Source: Nitratireductor thuwali (lineage in GTDB: Bacteria > Pseudomonadota > Alphaproteobacteria > Rhizobiales > Rhizobiaceae). From it: 64,000 bases of DNA. The notes below the pieces were generated by a model. It worked only from the letters and a program-made list of their open reading frames with translations. It searched no databases and had not been told where the DNA came from. Positions within the stretch are counted from its first letter, which is position 1, and each line of letters begins with the position of its first letter. The DNA is taken from NCBI RefSeq assembly GCF_036621415.1, contig NZ_CP030941.1:2974001-3038000 (forward strand), given 5' to 3'. The translations under genes were made by a program, and so were the position numbers. This document shows, piece after piece, positions 37,280 through 46,194 of the stretch.

Positions 37280-38128
37280 TTATTCGGCGGCGGTCTTCAC
37301 CGGCGCGGCCCGCTGACGCATCAGCTCCAGCGGGTAGACGTTGAGTTCAGCCCGGTCGCTGGGCAGCGGAACAAAGGCCATGGTCAGGCCGCTCTTGCGG
37401 ATGGTGCCCAGCCCGAAAGAGGAGCCGCGCACCATGCGCAGCACGTTCGGCTTGAGGATGTCGCTGGCTGCGTGCTGCCCGGTACCGACCACCACGGGAA
37501 TCCCGTGCCAGTTCGACACGCGGTCGTGATGGATATGGCCGCTGAGGATGCCGAGCACGTTGCGCTCTTTGAGCATGTCGGCAAGCCGCCGGGAGTGCTC
37601 GTGGACGATGGTGCGCCAGTGGGCGGGATCGGGATCCTCGCCAAGCGACGGCGGATGGTGGGAGACGATCAGCTTCGGCAGGTCGAGATGCCGGTCCAGC
37701 GTTTCGGCAAGCCAGACGAACTGCTCCGGCTCGATGCTGCCGCCAATGTAGCCGGGCGTACTGGAATCGAGCGTGATGATGTGGATGCCATCGACCACCA
37801 GATCATGGCAAAAGGGTGCATCGAGATCGTAATCGCGGCCGACCATTCCGCGGTAGAAACCTTCCCGCGTGTCGTGGTTGCCCAGCGCATAGACGACCGG
37901 CAGGTCGAGCGCAGCCATGGCTTTCTTGAGATGGATGTAGCTTGCCGCATCGCCGCGGTTCGAAAGATCGCCGCTGGCCACCAGGAAACGCGGTCGGGGT
38001 TCGATGCCGGCGAGCAGACGCAGGATGCTGTCGAGCGTCTCACGGGTATCGCTGAACAGATGGTCGTCTGTTTCGTGATCGCCGATGTGCAGGTCCGTCA
38101 GATGGACGAAAGTGATTTCTCGCGACAT
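37280..38128 (-). CDS. Metallophosphoesterase (CpdA/GpdQ-like phosphodiesterase)
   Basis: 282 residues. All calcineurin-like motifs are intact: D12-L-H14, GDLSNRG (Asp54), GNHD (83-86), SHHPP (about 156-160) and GHIHHD (197-202). No signal peptide, so cytoplasmic. Closest in layout to class III cyclic-nucleotide or glycerophosphodiester phosphodiesterases. Its first 31 bases overlap the end of the ABC ATPase gene, and the binding-protein gene follows 29 bp later, so it is an integral member of the transporter operon. Probable role: opening an imported phosphodiester before the phosphatase at 33411 removes phosphate. That pathway is inference. Confidence 0.88.
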   Translation of the reverse strand: MSREITFVHLTDLHIGDHETDDHLFSDTRETLDSILRLLAGIEPRPRFLVASGDLSNRGDAASYIHLKKAMAALDLPVVYALGNHDTREGFYRGMVGRDYDLDAPFCHDLVVDGIHIITLDSSTPGYIGGSIEPEQFVWLAETLDRHLDLPKLIVSHHPPSLGEDPDPAHWRTIVHEHSRRLADMLKERNVLGILSGHIHHDRVSNWHGIPVVVGTGQHAASDILKPNVLRMVRGSSFGLGTIRKSGLTMAFVPLPSDRAELNVYPLELMRQRAAPVKTAAE

Positions 38129-39243
38129 GCGTCAGCTCCAATTGTCTTTGTATCGATGGCCGGAATCACAAGCGGATCTACCCGGCTGCCATTCACGGCG
38201 AGGAAGGCGTGGACGGCTTCGTCGGCTATGGCGATGCCGTAGGGCACGGTGGGCAGGACGGTCCCCGCCGGCAGGGCCACCGCCACGATCGTGTCGGCCA
38301 CCGCGCCATGCAGATGGATCTCGCTGCCGAGGTCCTCGATCATCTCGGCTTCAAAAGGCAGGATGCCGGCGGCGGTGGCGCCCGTGACAGGGCGGGCAGC
38401 GCTCGGCCTGAAGGCGATCTCGATGGCCGTGCCTTCGGCGAGGTCCCAGCGCAGTTGCGGCCAGGGCATCCTGCGGTCTGCCAGACAGGCGCTACCTTCG
38501 CGATCGATGACAGCCGGCAGGAAATTCATTGGCGGAGAACCGAGGAAGTTGGCCACGAAGCGGCTGTTGGGCCGCCGATAGACCTCGGCGGGGCTGCCGA
38601 CCTGTTCGATCAGCCCATCATTCATGACCACGAGCTTGTCGGCCAGCGTCATCGCTTCGACCTGATCGTGGGTCACGAAGACGCTGGTGGTGCGCAGTTC
38701 CCGGTGCAGCCGCTTGATCTCGAGCCGCATCTGGATGCGCAGCTTGGCATCGAGGTTCGACAGGGGCTCGTCGAAGAGGAAGATGCCGGGCGAGCGCACC
38801 ATGGCGCGCCCCATGGCGACACGCTGCCTCTGCCCACCGGAAAGCTCCGACGGCTTGCGGTGCAGCAGCAACTCCAGACCCAGCGTGCCGGCGATGCGGC
38901 GCACCCTCTCGTCACGCTCCGCACGCGGCATCCCAGCGACCTTGAGGGCGTAGCCGATATTCTGCGCAACCGTCATGTGCGGGTAGAGGGCATAATTCTG
39001 GAAGACCATCGCGCAACCGCGCCGCGCAGGCTCCACATCGTTGACCACGCGTCCGTCGATCGAAATCTCGCCGGCGGTGATGTCCTCGAGGCCCGCGATC
39101 ATCCGCAAGAGGGTCGACTTGCCGCAGCCTGAAGGTCCGAGAATGACCATGAAGGAGCCATTCTCGACGATCAGGTCGATGCCGCGGACGGCGGGGGTGG
39201 ACCCGTAGAGCTTATGGACGCTGGAGATGTGTATCGATGCCAC
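38098..39243 (-). CDS. ABC transporter ATP-binding protein (UgpC/MalK type)
   Basis: 381 residues. Walker [10 protein letters not shown] at 36-44, signature [17 protein letters not shown], Walker [16 protein letters not shown], switch [13 protein letters not shown], and a C-terminal OB/TOBE domain of about 140 residues. This is the CUT1 family ATPase. It is the first gene of the cassette and is preceded by a 125 bp gap with a dyad that may bind the TetR protein. Confidence 0.93.
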   Translation of the reverse strand: MASIHISSVHKLYGSTPAVRGIDLIVENGSFMVILGPSGCGKSTLLRMIAGLEDITAGEISIDGRVVNDVEPARRGCAMVFQNYALYPHMTVAQNIGYALKVAGMPRAERDERVRRIAGTLGLELLLHRKPSELSGGQRQRVAMGRAMVRSPGIFLFDEPLSNLDAKLRIQMRLEIKRLHRELRTTSVFVTHDQVEAMTLADKLVVMNDGLIEQVGSPAEVYRRPNSRFVANFLGSPPMNFLPAVIDREGSACLADRRMPWPQLRWDLAEGTAIEIAFRPSAARPVTGATAAGILPFEAEMIEDLGSEIHLHGAVADTIVAVALPAGTVLPTVPYGIAIADEAVHAFLAVNGSRVDPLVIPAIDTKTIGADACREKSLSSI

Positions 39244-39319
39244 GGTCTGATGCCTTGTCGTCGCTTTTCAGCTACGGGGGCATCTCTAGCGGCGCGTCAT
39301 ATACGCTGCGTGACGGTCT

Positions 39320-39334
39320 TCGAACGCTGTTCGA
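39320..39334. promoter_or_regulatory. Dyad TCGAAC-GCT-GTTCGA upstream of the ABC-phosphatase operon
   Basis: Perfect 6-bp arms around three bases in the gap between the TetR gene and the ABC ATPase gene. A TetR-family regulator is encoded immediately upstream, which makes this the best visible operator candidate. Confidence 0.4.
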
Positions 39335-39368
39335 TACTGTGGAAAACGACGACTCTGGCAGCCCCGGG

Positions 39369-39995
39369 TCAGGATGCGCGCCGGAACATGGGCGCCACGA
39401 CCTCGACGATGCGCGCGATGACCTGCTCGGCATCGGAAAAATCGATCGTATGGGCGGTGAGCATCTCGTTGCGCAGGCGGGATCGCGTCACCTGGGAGCG
39501 AATGCCGAGCGCGCAGCTCATGCGCCACCCGATATCGGCTTCGCTGAGCCACGGCGCCAGAACCCGGAACTGGTGAATGAATACCTGGTGGTGCTCGATC
39601 CCTTCAATCACGGACCGGTAGGCTTCCGGATCCTGGCTGCGCTGCGACATCGAGGTGAAATGGACCAGGACACGGTATTTGGAGTTGGGCTCCAGGCTCC
39701 AGCGAACCGACGGGCCGACAAGAGCCGCGATGACGTCTTCGACCGCGGGCGGATTTGGGGAGGATTTCTGCGTGGCGGCGTTGAGCATCGACAGCCGCTC
39801 GGCGTTGAGCCGCTTGTAGACGCGCTCCGCCGTGGCGATGATCAGACGTTCCTGCGAGCCGAAATGGTAGCTGATGGAAGAAGGCGTGGTCCCGGCCACG
39901 CTGGCCAGCCTGCGCGCTGTCAACTGGTCGACACTGTCGACGCGACACAGCAGCTCCTCGCAGGCGTCGAGCAGCCTGATGGGCGTCTGATTCAT
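39369..39995 (-). CDS. TetR-family transcriptional regulator
   Basis: 208 residues from ATG 39995. The N-terminal helix-turn-helix is in about residues 20-55 (LTARRLASVAGTTPSSISYHF), with the following YHFGSQERLIIATAERVYKRL typical of TetR proteins. The C-terminal ligand domain has a TetR_C-like helical make-up. It lies upstream of the ABC-phosphatase operon on the same strand, and is probably its local repressor. Ligand unknown. Confidence 0.87.
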   Translation of the reverse strand: MNQTPIRLLDACEELLCRVDSVDQLTARRLASVAGTTPSSISYHFGSQERLIIATAERVYKRLNAERLSMLNAATQKSSPNPPAVEDVIAALVGPSVRWSLEPNSKYRVLVHFTSMSQRSQDPEAYRSVIEGIEHHQVFIHQFRVLAPWLSEADIGWRMSCALGIRSQVTRSRLRNEMLTAHTIDFSDAEQVIARIVEVVAPMFRRAS

Positions 39996-40029
39996 GAGAG
40001 CTGTCCGCCATTCTACCGATGGGCAGAGA

Positions 40030-40790
40030 CTACGCGCGGCAAATCGCGTCCATATGAAGGCGGTGTTGTTTCTCGGTTGAACGCGATGCCGCCTGCCGAT
40101 CGATGGCGTTTAGCCGTTCCATGTCGTGGATGATCAGCTGCTGGCGGCTTCTCGCCAGCGGCATGAAGATGGCGTCAGCCCGCTCGGACGAATCCGGCAC
40201 AGGGTGAAACCCATGCCGTCGACCACCTGCAGGCCCGAACGGAACGTGACGTCGACTGCATTGTGCAGTCCCGTCCCGATGATCACCGGAATCCCGTACC
40301 AGTGGATCACGCTGTCGAAATGGACGTGGCCGGAGAGGATCGCGAGAACCTTCCTGCCGCGAACCGCTTCGAGCCTCTTGGTGCTGGCCGGGTCTAGGCT
40401 GTGCCAGTTCGCCTCGGTTCCGTCGAGATGCGGCGGATGGTGGCAGCCGGCCAGCTTGGGCAGGTCCGTGTTCTTGGAGAGGGCATCGTTCAGGAAGTCG
40501 ATCTGGTCCTCGCCAGGGCGCCGGGGATACGACCGGGAATGCTGTAATCGAGCGCGATGACATGCGTGCCGGAAATCACTTCCTCATGCAGACAGGGCGC
40601 TTGCGGCTCACCGGCTCCAAGCCTCACGGAGCGGAATGCCGGCCGCAAAGCGTGATTGCCCGGAGCAAAGATCTTCGGCGCGGCGATCGGCGCCAGCAAG
40701 CCGTCGTCGCCAAGCCGTTGAACGAACCCGCTTCTTGACGTTGAGACGCCGCAGGTGCCGCAGGGCGCCGCGGCAGAACACAATTCCAGA
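40030..40790 (-). pseudogene. Decayed metallophosphoesterase, paralogue-like to the gene at 37280
   Basis: In three reading frames on the minus strand one finds successive parts of a calcineurin-like phosphodiesterase: FAPGNHALRPAF, a CLHEEVISGTHVIALDYS block, then VLAILSGHVHFDSVIHWYGI followed by PVIIGTGLHN, then GFTLCRIRPSGLT. At least two frameshifts separate them. The GNHD motif reads GNHA and the N-terminal D-x-H motif is missing. The 5' side stops at the palindromic repeat at 40791. The GH-H block resembles [19 protein letters not shown] of the intact gene, so the two are related. It lies just upstream of the TetR gene. Confidence 0.75.
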
Positions 40791-40893
40791 GAGCAATTCC
40801 AGGAAAAGTGGGAGCCGGTTTTCGTCCGGAATCGCATATATTCAAATGGTTAGGTCAGTTCAGCGTTCTGTGAAACGGTGCGCTGATCTAGCG
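40791..40893. repeat. Intergenic palindromic repeat, copy B
   Basis: Starts GAGCAATTCCAGGAAAAGTG and ends GCTGATCTAGCG; same design as copies A and C. It separates the decayed phosphoesterase from panC and overlaps the last 44 bases of the panC reading frame, so it encodes the enzyme's C-terminal tail. Confidence 0.78.
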
Positions 40894-41749
40894 AAAGCCT
40901 CGCCGGCATCACCTTCACATTGTCGATCAGCCGCGTCTCACCGAGCCAGGCGGCGGCGAGCAGCCGGGCCGGCTTCTCGGCCTGCTCGATGGGCGCCAAT
41001 GTCTCCTCGTCGCGCAGTTCCAGATATTCCACCTTATCGAAACCGCCCGCTTCGAGCGCCACGCGCGCCGCGTCCAGCGCTGCGGCCGCCGGCACGCCTT
41101 CGGCCAGTCGGCCGGCCGTGTCGAACAGCGTTTCCGCCAGCTTCGGCGCGATGCGCCGCTCGGCCGCCGAAAGGCGCACATTGCGGGAGGAAAGCGCCAG
41201 GCCGTCGGGCTCGCGCACCGTCGGGCAGCCGACGATCTCGATTGGGATGTCGAGATCGCGCGCCAGCCGGCGGACCACGTGAAGCTGCTGGAAATCTTTC
41301 TCGCCGAAAAAGGCGAAGTCCGCGCCACCCTGCAGGAAGAGCTTGGTCACCACCGTCGCCACCCCGTCGAAATGGCCGGGCCGGTGCGCGCCGCACAGGC
41401 CTTCGCTGACGCCGCTCACCGACACGGTTGTGGCAAAGCCCGGTCCGTACATCTCGTCCCCATAGGGGGCGTAAAGCACATGCGCGCCGAGCGGCGCCAG
41501 CTTGGCGGCGTCGTCCATTTCGGTGCGCGGATAGGCGGCCAGGTCTGCGGCGCTGTTGAACTGCTTCGGGTTCACGAAAAGCGTCACGATCACCCGGTCG
41601 GCGCGCGCAAGCGCGGCGCGCACCAGGCTCAGATGCCCCTCGTGCAGCGCTCCCATGGTCGGCACCATGGCGATAGAGGCGCCCTCCCGGCGCCAGATGG
41701 CGGTCAGTGCCCGCAGATCCGAAACCGTGCGTATGATCGGCAGGCTCAT
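40850..41749 (-). CDS. panC: Pantothenate synthetase
   Basis: 299 residues from ATG 41749 (AGGATG upstream). Joins pantoate and beta-alanine with ATP to make pantothenate, precursor of CoA. Signature VPTMGALHEGHLSL at about 29-41, VTLFVNPKQF, and FGEKDFQQL are intact; ALSSRNVRLS closes the active site. Typical enzymes are about 280-287 residues. The last 15 here, starting LSLDQRTV, are encoded by the palindromic repeat and have no place in the family fold. panB is not nearby. Confidence 0.95.
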   Translation of the reverse strand: MSLPIIRTVSDLRALTAIWRREGASIAMVPTMGALHEGHLSLVRAALARADRVIVTLFVNPKQFNSAADLAAYPRTEMDDAAKLAPLGAHVLYAPYGDEMYGPGFATTVSVSGVSEGLCGAHRPGHFDGVATVVTKLFLQGGADFAFFGEKDFQQLHVVRRLARDLDIPIEIVGCPTVREPDGLALSSRNVRLSAAERRIAPKLAETLFDTAGRLAEGVPAAAALDAARVALEAGGFDKVEYLELRDEETLAPIEQAEKPARLLAAAWLGETRLIDNVKVMPARLSLDQRTVSQNAELT

Positions 41750-41955
41750 CGGCCGGCCATCCTGCCGGTGGCCGCCGCCAGCATCAAGGCTCTCCTCGTT
41801 CCCGCAACGCTCAAGGCACCGTCCCTCCGTCCCTTCCTGTGACACGGCATATGCCACAGTTTTGTGCATTTGCGAAGAAGGACCGGCGCAGCGAGCGCAG
41901 CCCCGCCGAAACAGGTGCGCCGGGCTCAAAATTTTCAATGATTCAAAGGATTTAA

Positions 41956-42032
41956 TGGCGCGCCCGAAAGGATTCGAACCTCTGACCCCCAGATTCGTAG
42001 TCTGGTGCTCTATCCAGCTGAGCTACGGGCGC
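41956..42032 (-). tRNA. tRNA-Arg (ACG), CCA encoded
   Basis: 77 bases on the minus strand, cloverleaf with acceptor GCGCCCG pairing CGGGCGC, anticodon ACG (plus-strand CGT at 41996-41998), T-loop GGTTCGAATCC, encoded CCA. Read by A34 modified to inosine, this decodes CGN codons, common in GC-rich genomes. Confidence 0.96.
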
Positions 42033-42236
42033 GCTGTCTGCCACGGCGGCAGGTGATCAAGGGAACAAGCCATTGACCGAACGCCGCCTACCTAACGATT
42101 GAAACCGGCAAAAGCAAGCGCCGTCATGACATTTATTTGTCTGTTTCCCGCGATCTTCAAAGGGCCGGCAAGCCGGAGGGGTGGAGCATGGCGCGCGCCG
42201 ATTCCGGCATCCGCGATGGCGCTGCCGGCGGCGCGG

Positions 42237-43739
42237 TCAGGCGCCCTTGGCCGGCGCCGTGCCTCTTGCCTGCGACGGAGTGGCGGTGCCGCCATCGGCA
42301 TGGGGCAGGATCACGGCGAAGACGGTGCGTCCGTTGCCGGTCTCCACCAGCTCGATCCGCCCGCCATGCGCGCTCACCAGCTCGTGGGCGATTGCCAGCC
42401 CCAGCCCGGTGCCGCCGCTCTTGGCCGAGCCGCGGAATGCGGCGAAGAGGTTTTCCTGCGCCCGCGGGGGCAGGCCGGGCCCCGTGTCGCAGATGTCTAT
42501 GCGCACCTCGCCGCCGTCGACGCGCGCCGACACGGTCAGCCGCCGCACAAGCGCGGGATCGTGTTCCCCCGACATCGCCTGAACCGCATTGCGGCACAGA
42601 TTGGCCAGCACCCGGAAGAATTGTTCCGCATCGGCGCTGATCTCGAACTCCGGGTCGATTTCGTTGATGAACTCGATCCCGCCGTCGGGGTCGATCGCCA
42701 GCGTCGCCTGCACATCGTCGATGATCTGCGCGAGCCGCAGGCGCCGGCGCCGCGGCGGGGCCTCCTGCGTGCGTCCATAGGCAAGGACGCCCTCCGTATA
42801 GGCGACGGCGCGGTCGAGCGTCCGCACGAGGCGCGGCGTCAATGATTGCACGGTGGGATCATCGATCATGGTCAGCCGGTCGGACATGAGCTGCGCCGAA
42901 GACAGCATGTTGCGCATGTCGTGGTTGATCTTCGAGACGGCGAGCCCGAGATCGGCCAGGTGCTTGCGCTCGCTCAGCGTTCGCTGCAGCGTCCGCTGCA
43001 TGTCGGCCAGTTCGCGCTCGGCCGTGCCGATCTCGTCGGCGCGGTCTTCCGGCTGGATGATGCGCGCCGCGTCGTCGGGCGCGGCCGCGAAGTCGAGCAT
43101 GGACTGCGTCATCGCGCGGATGGGCCTGATCATGATCCGGTTGATCGCGTAGAACACGAGCATCGCCGTGAACAGCGAAATGATGAGCGACAGAAGCGCC
43201 ACGTTGCGGGCATAGACGAGCATGGCCGAGCGCAGTTCTCTGTCGGGGATGACAATCTCGAACCGCTTGCCCGTCTCGCCGACCAGGCCGTGAACCCGCA
43301 ACATCCGGTCGCCGCCGGAGAAAAGCGTGACGAAGGCCTGGCCGATGGCCTCCACCGGCCCCACCGCGTCGAGGTCCACATGCATGTCCACCTGCGGCGG
43401 CATCTGCGAAACGACCAGAAGGCGCGACATGCCCTCCTCGCGCACCGCGATCGCCCTGGCTCCCGTCGCCATCAGGATTTCGTTGCTGGCCTCGCGGCTC
43501 AGGCTGTCGGGATCGCCGTTCATCAGGACAACCGCGACGGCGGCAACCGTGCGCAGCCGCTGGCTCATCCACTGCTGGCCGAAATTGGCGACCGAAGGGA
43601 TGAAGATCAGAATCTCGGCCAGGAGCACGAAAAGGATGGTCAGGAACAGCAGCTTGGTCGACAGCCCGCGCGTCAGCGGAACCGGCGGCGCGTGCCCGGC
43701 CGCGCCACTGCCGTTGTGATGTCGTTCCTCGCTTGCCAT
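42237..43739 (-). CDS. Membrane sensor histidine kinase
   Basis: 500 residues. Two membrane helices (about 28-50 and 185-207) bracket a periplasmic sensor region of about 135 residues. A HAMP linker follows, with IMIRPIRAMTQSMLDFA. The phosphoacceptor box is KINHDMRNMLSS (a variant H box, HDMRN), and HATPase_c has NLCRNAVQAM, DTGPGL and GTGLGLAIAHELV. No response regulator gene is adjacent, so it is an orphan kinase. The downstream neighbour is tRNA-Arg. Signal not known. Confidence 0.9.
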   Translation of the reverse strand: MASEERHHNGSGAAGHAPPVPLTRGLSTKLLFLTILFVLLAEILIFIPSVANFGQQWMSQRLRTVAAVAVVLMNGDPDSLSREASNEILMATGARAIAVREEGMSRLLVVSQMPPQVDMHVDLDAVGPVEAIGQAFVTLFSGGDRMLRVHGLVGETGKRFEIVIPDRELRSAMLVYARNVALLSLIISLFTAMLVFYAINRIMIRPIRAMTQSMLDFAAAPDDAARIIQPEDRADEIGTAERELADMQRTLQRTLSERKHLADLGLAVSKINHDMRNMLSSAQLMSDRLTMIDDPTVQSLTPRLVRTLDRAVAYTEGVLAYGRTQEAPPRRRRLRLAQIIDDVQATLAIDPDGGIEFINEIDPEFEISADAEQFFRVLANLCRNAVQAMSGEHDPALVRRLTVSARVDGGEVRIDICDTGPGLPPRAQENLFAAFRGSAKSGGTGLGLAIAHELVSAHGGRIELVETGNGRTVFAVILPHADGGTATPSQARGTAPAKGA

Positions 43740-43781
43740 CGCCGATCCTTGTTCGGGGCCGACAACGCTTGCCGCCGGCGA

Positions 43782-45209
43782 TTACCCGAATAAGCGCATA
43801 AAGCGTATGAGTCCACGCACCACGGGCTTGCGGGTAGCGCTGGTGAAGTGCGTTATCGCGGCTCGTTTGCCGATCTCGGACATGGTCGGATAGGGGGCCA
43901 CATAGCCGGCGATGTCGCGTGTCCTCATCTTCTTGGCGAGGGCCAGCGACCAGAAGTTCATCATCTCGCTCGCATTGGCTCCGACGATGGAGACCCCGAG
44001 AATGCGTCCGCCCCTGCCGGTGACCAGCTTGATGAAGCCGCTTGTCTTGCGCTCCGTCTGGGCGCGGTCGTTCTCCGCATAGGGCCAGCGCAGGATGCCG
44101 ATCTTTCCATGGCGCGTGCGCGCGGCCTCCTCGGTCAGGCCGATATGTGCCAGTTCCGGATCGGTGAAGGTGGCCCACGGTATCGTGTCGCGCTTTTCGG
44201 AAGCGGGCAGGCGGAACAGCAGCGCCCGGATCACGAGCCCCGCATGATAGCCCGCCACATGGGTGAACTGCAGGCCCCCGGCAACGTCGCCGATGGCATA
44301 GACCCGCCGGTTCGTCGTGCGCAGTTTCCTGCTCACCTTGATGCCCGAGCGGTCATGGGCGATGCCCGCCTTGTCGAGTTCCAGCGCTTGCGTGTTGGGG
44401 CTGCGGCCCGCCGCCACCAGCAGCGTCGAGCCATCGATGGCGCCCGGGCCCTCCGCTCCTTCCACATGCACGCGCACGCCGCCGCGTCCCCGCTTTTCGA
44501 CGCTCGATACCTTGGTCTGCTCCAGGACTTCCACGCCTTCCTCGCGCAACTGCTTCAGGACGATTGCTGCAAGTTCGGGATCGTCCTTGCCCAGCGCCTT
44601 CATCGCCTCGATCACGGTCACCCGCGCCCCCAGCCGCCGATGCGCCTGGGCAAGTTCCATGCCGATGGGCCCGCCGCCGATGACGATCAGGTGCTCGGGC
44701 AGCTTCTTCTGGGAGAAGATCGTCTCATTGGTGTGGTAGGGAACGTCGTCGAGCCCCGGAATGGGCGGCGTCATTGGTGATGAGCCGGTCGCGATCACGA
44801 AGCGGCGGGCGCGGATCACGAAATCTCCCGCCGTCACGGTGCGTGCATCGGCAAAGCGCGCCTCTTCCTGGACGACCTTCACGCCGAGGGCGGTGAAACG
44901 CTCGACCGAATCATTGGGCGCGATCGCCGCGATGACGCTCTCCACATGCTGCATCACCTTGCGGAAGTCGACATCCGGCTCGACATCGGCAATGCCGAAC
45001 CCTGCGCCATGGCGCAGCCGGGCCGCGTGCCTGCCGGCGGCGATGAGGGATTTGGAGGGCACGCAGCCATAATTGAGGCAGTCTCCGCCCATCCTGCCGC
45101 GCTCAATCAGCACCACCGGAACCCCGAAGGAGGCGGCCGCCGCCGCCACGGTCAGGCCGCCGGAGCCCGCGCCGATGACGCAGATGTCTGGGGTGAGGGT
45201 GGTCGGCAT
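43782..45209 (-). CDS. FAD-dependent pyridine nucleotide-disulfide oxidoreductase (MerA/Lpd-like)
   Basis: 475 residues from ATG 45209. N-terminal FAD-binding GAGSGG (13-18) and redox pair Cys44-x4-Cys49 in CLNYGCVPSK, NAD(P)-binding GGGPIGMELA, FAD site YAIGDVAGG, and a C-terminal dimer domain. The catalytic His-Pro of lipoamide dehydrogenase (AHPTxSE) reads PYPTMSE, with Tyr440 in place of His, so it is not an ordinary E3; this is the mercuric-reductase-like group. No Hg-binding Cys pair at the C-terminus. The start overlaps the stop of the TVP38 gene by one base, so the two are coupled. Confidence 0.86.
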   Translation of the reverse strand: MPTTLTPDICVIGAGSGGLTVAAAAASFGVPVVLIERGRMGGDCLNYGCVPSKSLIAAGRHAARLRHGAGFGIADVEPDVDFRKVMQHVESVIAAIAPNDSVERFTALGVKVVQEEARFADARTVTAGDFVIRARRFVIATGSSPMTPPIPGLDDVPYHTNETIFSQKKLPEHLIVIGGGPIGMELAQAHRRLGARVTVIEAMKALGKDDPELAAIVLKQLREEGVEVLEQTKVSSVEKRGRGGVRVHVEGAEGPGAIDGSTLLVAAGRSPNTQALELDKAGIAHDRSGIKVSRKLRTTNRRVYAIGDVAGGLQFTHVAGYHAGLVIRALLFRLPASEKRDTIPWATFTDPELAHIGLTEEAARTRHGKIGILRWPYAENDRAQTERKTSGFIKLVTGRGGRILGVSIVGANASEMMNFWSLALAKKMRTRDIAGYVAPYPTMSEIGKRAAITHFTSATRKPVVRGLIRFMRLFG

Positions 45210-45955
45210 CACATATCCTTCGTTGCGCGCAGCTTTCTTATGACGAGCGGTATCAGGGCCACAAGGGCGAGCGCGGCGAACGCCAGGGTGATCTGCGGCG
45301 TGACAAGGTCCGCCGCCGTAAGGTCTTTCCCCGACCGGGCCGCCGCAACAAGCACGCTCTCGAGCCCTCTGCCCAGATAGGCATAGGCGAAGGTGCCGGG
45401 CATTATGCCGAGCGCGGTCGCGGCGACATAGGTCTTCACCCGCACATTGAATAGGGCAGGGGCCAGATTGACGACCCAGAACGGAAAGATGGGCGCCAGT
45501 CTGAGCACCAAGAGATAGCCGAAGGCGCCCTCCTCGAACCCGCGGGCAAGCTTGCCCGCCACGCCGCCGAGCCGCCGGCGCACCGTATCGCGAAAGGCGC
45601 TGCGGGCCGCCAGGAAAAGCACCGTCGCGCCGGCCGTCGCCGCAACCACCACCAGCGCGCCGCCCAGCACCCAGCCGAAGAGGAACCCGGCGAAGATGGT
45701 CAGAACGGAGGCGGCGGGAAAGGAGACGGCCACGGCGGCGGCATAAAGCAGCATGAAAAGCGCCGGCGCGAGCAGGGGGTGGGCATCCACATAGGCCTTC
45801 AGCTGCTCGCGGCTTTCGGCAAGCATCGAAAGGCGCAGATAGTCGTGAAGGCCGAGCGCATAGCCGGCGGCAAGGACCGCGACGATCACGGCCAGCGGCG
45901 CGAAATGCGCAAGCCGGCTCTTCTTCCCACCGTTTTTCAGCTTCTCGGTCGTCAT
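45209..45955 (-). CDS. TVP38/TMEM64 family membrane protein (DedA-related)
   Basis: 248 residues from ATG 45955. Six or so membrane helices. The SNARE-associated/VTT domain is clear: FPAASVLTIFAGFLFGWVLG, then GFEEGAFGYLLVLRLAPIFPFWVVNLAP and GIMPGTFAYAYLG. These proteins are thought to be lipid scramblases or transporters linked to membrane homeostasis. It is the first gene of a two-gene operon with the disulfide oxidoreductase, an association that recurs in bacteria but whose chemistry is unclear. Confidence 0.9.
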   Translation of the reverse strand: MTTEKLKNGGKKSRLAHFAPLAVIVAVLAAGYALGLHDYLRLSMLAESREQLKAYVDAHPLLAPALFMLLYAAAVAVSFPAASVLTIFAGFLFGWVLGGALVVVAATAGATVLFLAARSAFRDTVRRRLGGVAGKLARGFEEGAFGYLLVLRLAPIFPFWVVNLAPALFNVRVKTYVAATALGIMPGTFAYAYLGRGLESVLVAAARSGKDLTAADLVTPQITLAFAALALVALIPLVIRKLRATKDM

Positions 45956-46138
45956 TTCCTGCCGCCTGTTGCCTGATCGCACGACCGGAGCCCGAAAGTC
46001 CCCACACGACCGCCCTTGCCCTTGAAACGCCACCTACATGAGCCCTTTGCCGGTCGTCGGCAATGACTTGGCCGGTCTCTCACCGGCATTTGACATGGCG
46101 GGCGGGCCGCTTCACCTGTACGTGAAGCCGGCTGAACG

Positions 46139-46162
46139 AAAAAGCCCGCCAACGCGGCGGGC
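46139..46162 (-). terminator. Rho-independent terminator of doxX
   Basis: Minus-strand stem GCCCGCC/GGCGGGC (46156-46162 and 46144-46150) with a 5-base loop, followed by five T (A46139-46143 on plus). It lies about 35 bases past the doxX stop. Confidence 0.8.
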
Positions 46163-46194
46163 TTCGAAAAAGCGGCTGGCGGGAAAGGCGGCGC

